A stretch of DNA of 64,000 nucleotides from the NCBI GenBank assembly GCA_049968515.1, contig JBMFQR010000007.1, positions 1 to 64,000 of the forward strand. Direction: 5' to 3'. A program made the translations under genes and the position numbers. The notes below the pieces were generated by a model, which did not search any database, was not told the DNA's origin, and saw only the letters and a program-made list of their open reading frames with translations. Of this stretch, positions 62,185 through 64,000 are shown piece by piece (position 1 is the first letter of the stretch; each line of letters starts with the position of its first letter). This stretch comes from JAOACQ01 sp049968515 (GTDB lineage Bacteria > Spirochaetota > Brevinematia > Brevinematales > JAOACQ01).

Positions 62185-63192
62185 TTACTTTAACGCTGCC
62201 ATAATATCCGGTGCCTGTCCTGCACTTCCAAGCACATTTTTATTTTTCTGCATATACATATTCTTTAAAGCCTCTCTTGCAGGACCAAGATACTTTCTCG
62301 GGTCAAATTCTTCAGGTTTGGTGGCCAAAACTTCTCTTATCTTTGCTGTCATCACAAGTCTGCCATCAGAATCAATATTTATCTTACATACAGCAGATCT
62401 TGCAGCCTCTCTTAACTGATCCTCCGGAATTCCAATTGAGCCCTTTAAAGCACCACCATATTTATTGATTGTCTCAACTGCATCCTGTGGAACAGAAGAA
62501 GAACCATGTAAAACAATCGGAAAACCGGGTATCCTCTTCTCTATCTCGTGAAGTATATCAAGCCTTATTTCTGGCTTCTGTCCCGGCTTGAACTTATAAG
62601 CCCCATGAGATGTACCTATCGCAATAGCAAGAGAATCAACTCCTGTCTTTTTCACAAAGTCTTCCACTTCTTCGGGCCTTGTGTAAGTATGTTGTTCGGC
62701 TTTAACATCATCCTCTACACCCGCAAGAACCCCAAGCTCACCCTCAACTGTAACATCAAATTGATGAGCATACTCCACAACCTTTCTGGTCAATGCAACA
62801 TTCTCTTCATAAGGAAGATGTGAGCCATCAATCATAACCGAAGAAAAACCATTGTCAATACAGGATTTGCAGATTTCAAAATCTCCACCATGATCAAGAT
62901 GCAGAGCAATGGGTATCTCACCAAGTCCATTCTCCCTTGCTATTCTTTTCATCATCTCGATAGCACCCTGCCCCATATATCTAAGAAGGGTCTGATCGGC
63001 ATAATCTCTCGCCCCTTTTGAAACCTGAAGTATCACAGGTGATTGTGTCTCAAGACAGGCAGTTACTATAGCCTGAAGCTGCTCCATATTGTTAAAGTTG
63101 TAAGCTGGAACTGCAAAACCTTTTTTCATAGCAATTTCAAACATCTTTTTAGTGTTCACAAAACCCAAACTCTTGTAACTAACCATACTCAA
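62185..63192 (-). CDS. fba: Fructose-bisphosphate aldolase, class II
   Basis: A 335-residue zinc aldolase splitting fructose-1,6-bisphosphate in glycolysis. FAVPAYNFNNMEQLQAIV is the substrate-binding start, the zinc ligands and catalytic residues lie in IALHLDHGGDFEICKSCI, EGELGVLAGVEDD, AIGTSHGAYKF and IVLHGSSSVPQ, and KINIDSDGRL is the phosphate-binding end. The extended loop with EQHTYTRPEEVEDFV is typical of class IIB enzymes. Its own promoter lies upstream. Monocistronic. Confidence 0.95.
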   Translation of the reverse strand: MSMVSYKSLGFVNTKKMFEIAMKKGFAVPAYNFNNMEQLQAIVTACLETQSPVILQVSKGARDYADQTLLRYMGQGAIEMMKRIARENGLGEIPIALHLDHGGDFEICKSCIDNGFSSVMIDGSHLPYEENVALTRKVVEYAHQFDVTVEGELGVLAGVEDDVKAEQHTYTRPEEVEDFVKKTGVDSLAIAIGTSHGAYKFKPGQKPEIRLDILHEIEKRIPGFPIVLHGSSSVPQDAVETINKYGGALKGSIGIPEDQLREAARSAVCKINIDSDGRLVMTAKIREVLATKPEEFDPRKYLGPAREALKNMYMQKNKNVLGSAGQAPDIMAALK

Positions 63193-63285
63193 ACTCCTAT
63201 GTTAAAAAAATTTTTTACCAGAATCAAAATTTCCTACAGAAAATAAAATGATAAACATCTATACAACTATTGAGAAATATTAATT

Positions 63286-63314
63286 ATTATAATATTTCTT
63301 TCATTAAAAATCAA
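63286..63314 (-). promoter_or_regulatory. Sigma-70 promoter for the aldolase gene
   Basis: On the minus strand TTGATT (complement of 63309-63314), 17 bases, TATAAT (complement of 63286-63291). The start codon is 94 bases downstream. Confidence 0.75.
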
Positions 63315-63466
63315 GTTATGCTTCAAAATAATTGAGTTTCTCAATGTTCAACGACACCACATACTATCTACCTGCAACCTTACAAAAAATTGTAAAACTA
63401 AGGTTTAATATTTTTTGAAAAAAAGATATGTCCACCTTAAAATATAACCTTAAAAGGAGTAAGTCT

Positions 63467-64000
63467 ATGCAAATTAAAGATCTAAAATCTAAGGCTCTTA
63501 CATACCATAAAAATCCTTCATCATTTCACGGGGGCAAAATAGAGGTAATTCCAAAGGTTTCCGTAAGAAAAAAGGGTGAACTTTCCCTCGCATACACACC
63601 GGGTGTGGCCTTTCCCTGTATTGAAATAGAAAAAGAAGAGGAAAAGATTTATGAATATACCTCAAAGAGCAATAGCATATTTGTTGTGAGTGACGGAAGT
63701 GCTGTTTTAGGTCTCGGGAATATTGGTCACAAAGCCTCATTACCTGTGATGGAAGGCAAGGCTTTGTTGTTTAAAATTTTTGGTGGCATTGATGCCTACC
63801 CAGTAATCCTTAAAACCCAGAATGTTGATGAGATTGTTGACACAGTAGTAAAAATTGCCGATGGAACCGGCGGAATAAATCTTGAAGACATATCTGCCCC
63901 AAGATGTTTTGAAGTGGAAGAAAGGCTTTCTAACATTCTTGACATACCTGTTTTTCATGATGACCAGCATGGGACAGCAGTTGTTACACTTGCTGGACTT
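63467..64000 (+). CDS. Malic enzyme (NAD(P)-dependent malate dehydrogenase, decarboxylating), partial
   Basis: The first 178 codons of a malic enzyme, cut by the end of the window. AAAGGAG lies upstream of ATG 63467. Motifs seen are GGKIEVIPKVSVRKKGELS, LAYTPGVAFPCIEIEKEEE (with the catalytic Tyr), VVSDGSAVLGLGNIGHKAS, PVMEGKALLFKIFGGIDAYP (catalytic Lys region) and the metal-binding FHDDQHGTAVVTLAGL. The enzyme converts malate to pyruvate and CO2. The short bacterial form without the mitochondrial extension is indicated. Whether a phosphotransacetylase domain is fused cannot be seen. Confidence 0.93.
   Translation, partial: MQIKDLKSKALTYHKNPSSFHGGKIEVIPKVSVRKKGELSLAYTPGVAFPCIEIEKEEEKIYEYTSKSNSIFVVSDGSAVLGLGNIGHKASLPVMEGKALLFKIFGGIDAYPVILKTQNVDEIVDTVVKIADGTGGINLEDISAPRCFEVEERLSNILDIPVFHDDQHGTAVVTLAGL

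Overview
The window looks like a chromosomal segment of a low-GC, Gram-negative, motile bacterium. The best match I can argue for is a Spirochaetota lineage. The FliD-like gene (59948-62026) aligns by eye with the long spirochaete type. SHMT (20033-21532) is the extended form known from treponemes and chlamydiae. There is a lipoprotein with a C-terminal LysM of spirochaete style. Outer-membrane character is supported by an Omp85-like barrel, a SPOR protein and several lipoproteins. This placement is inference from protein character, not a phylogeny. Most genes use ordinary GGAGG-type ribosome sites, and many sigma-70 promoters are close to TTGACA-N17-TATAAT, consistent with the rpoD gene in the window.

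Layout. 1-742: 3' end of an IS110-type transposase with a perfect 257-bp tandem duplication. 755-4457: a TIM-barrel protein, a DUF4390-like protein and an NtrY/NtrX-like kinase and sigma-54 activator pair. 4474-9831 (minus): rpoD, dnaG and comM. 9964-12721: Cys-rich protein, coaE, SpoIID-like lipoprotein, HAD phosphatase. 12813-13381: a broken Rpn-type nuclease. 13586-19932: envelope proteins. 20033-22083: glyA and a heptad-repeat coiled-coil membrane protein. 22341-31509: a complete chemotaxis operon (cheA, cheY, cheW, a Cache chemoreceptor, a divergent receptor-like protein, cheR, cheD, a small unknown gene, cheB). 31723-34682: a frameshifted outer-membrane protein, a LivJ-type binding lipoprotein and a PEBP protein. 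34685-37535: uvrB, then minus-strand tRNA-Phe, rpmH, rnpA and yidD. 37808-46544: aconitase, TPR protein, M50 protease, murF, a small Cys-rich protein, pyrD and paaK.

The most unusual part is 46649-58401, a type III-A CRISPR-Cas island bounded by two 45-bp direct repeats that differ at one base. It carries cas6, cas10, csm2, csm3, csm4, csm5, an AAA_14/DUF4143 ATPase, csx20, a Card1/Can2-like CARF nuclease, cas1 and two tandem cas2 genes. Six of these are broken, each by a different kind of lesion: in-frame TAG in cas6, a truncated csm3, in-frame TAA in csm4, and +1 frameshifts in csm5, card1 and cas1. The ORFs of cas10, csm2, csx20, both cas2 genes and the ATPase are intact. I find no CRISPR array. 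Two genes of the island (cas6 and the ATPase) sit directly on near-perfect promoters and would give leaderless mRNAs.

58538-64000: cysS, a FliD-like protein that unexpectedly carries a Sec signal peptide, a class II fructose-bisphosphate aldolase and the start of a malic enzyme. No replication origin or rRNA is seen. The only tRNA I found is tRNA-Phe.
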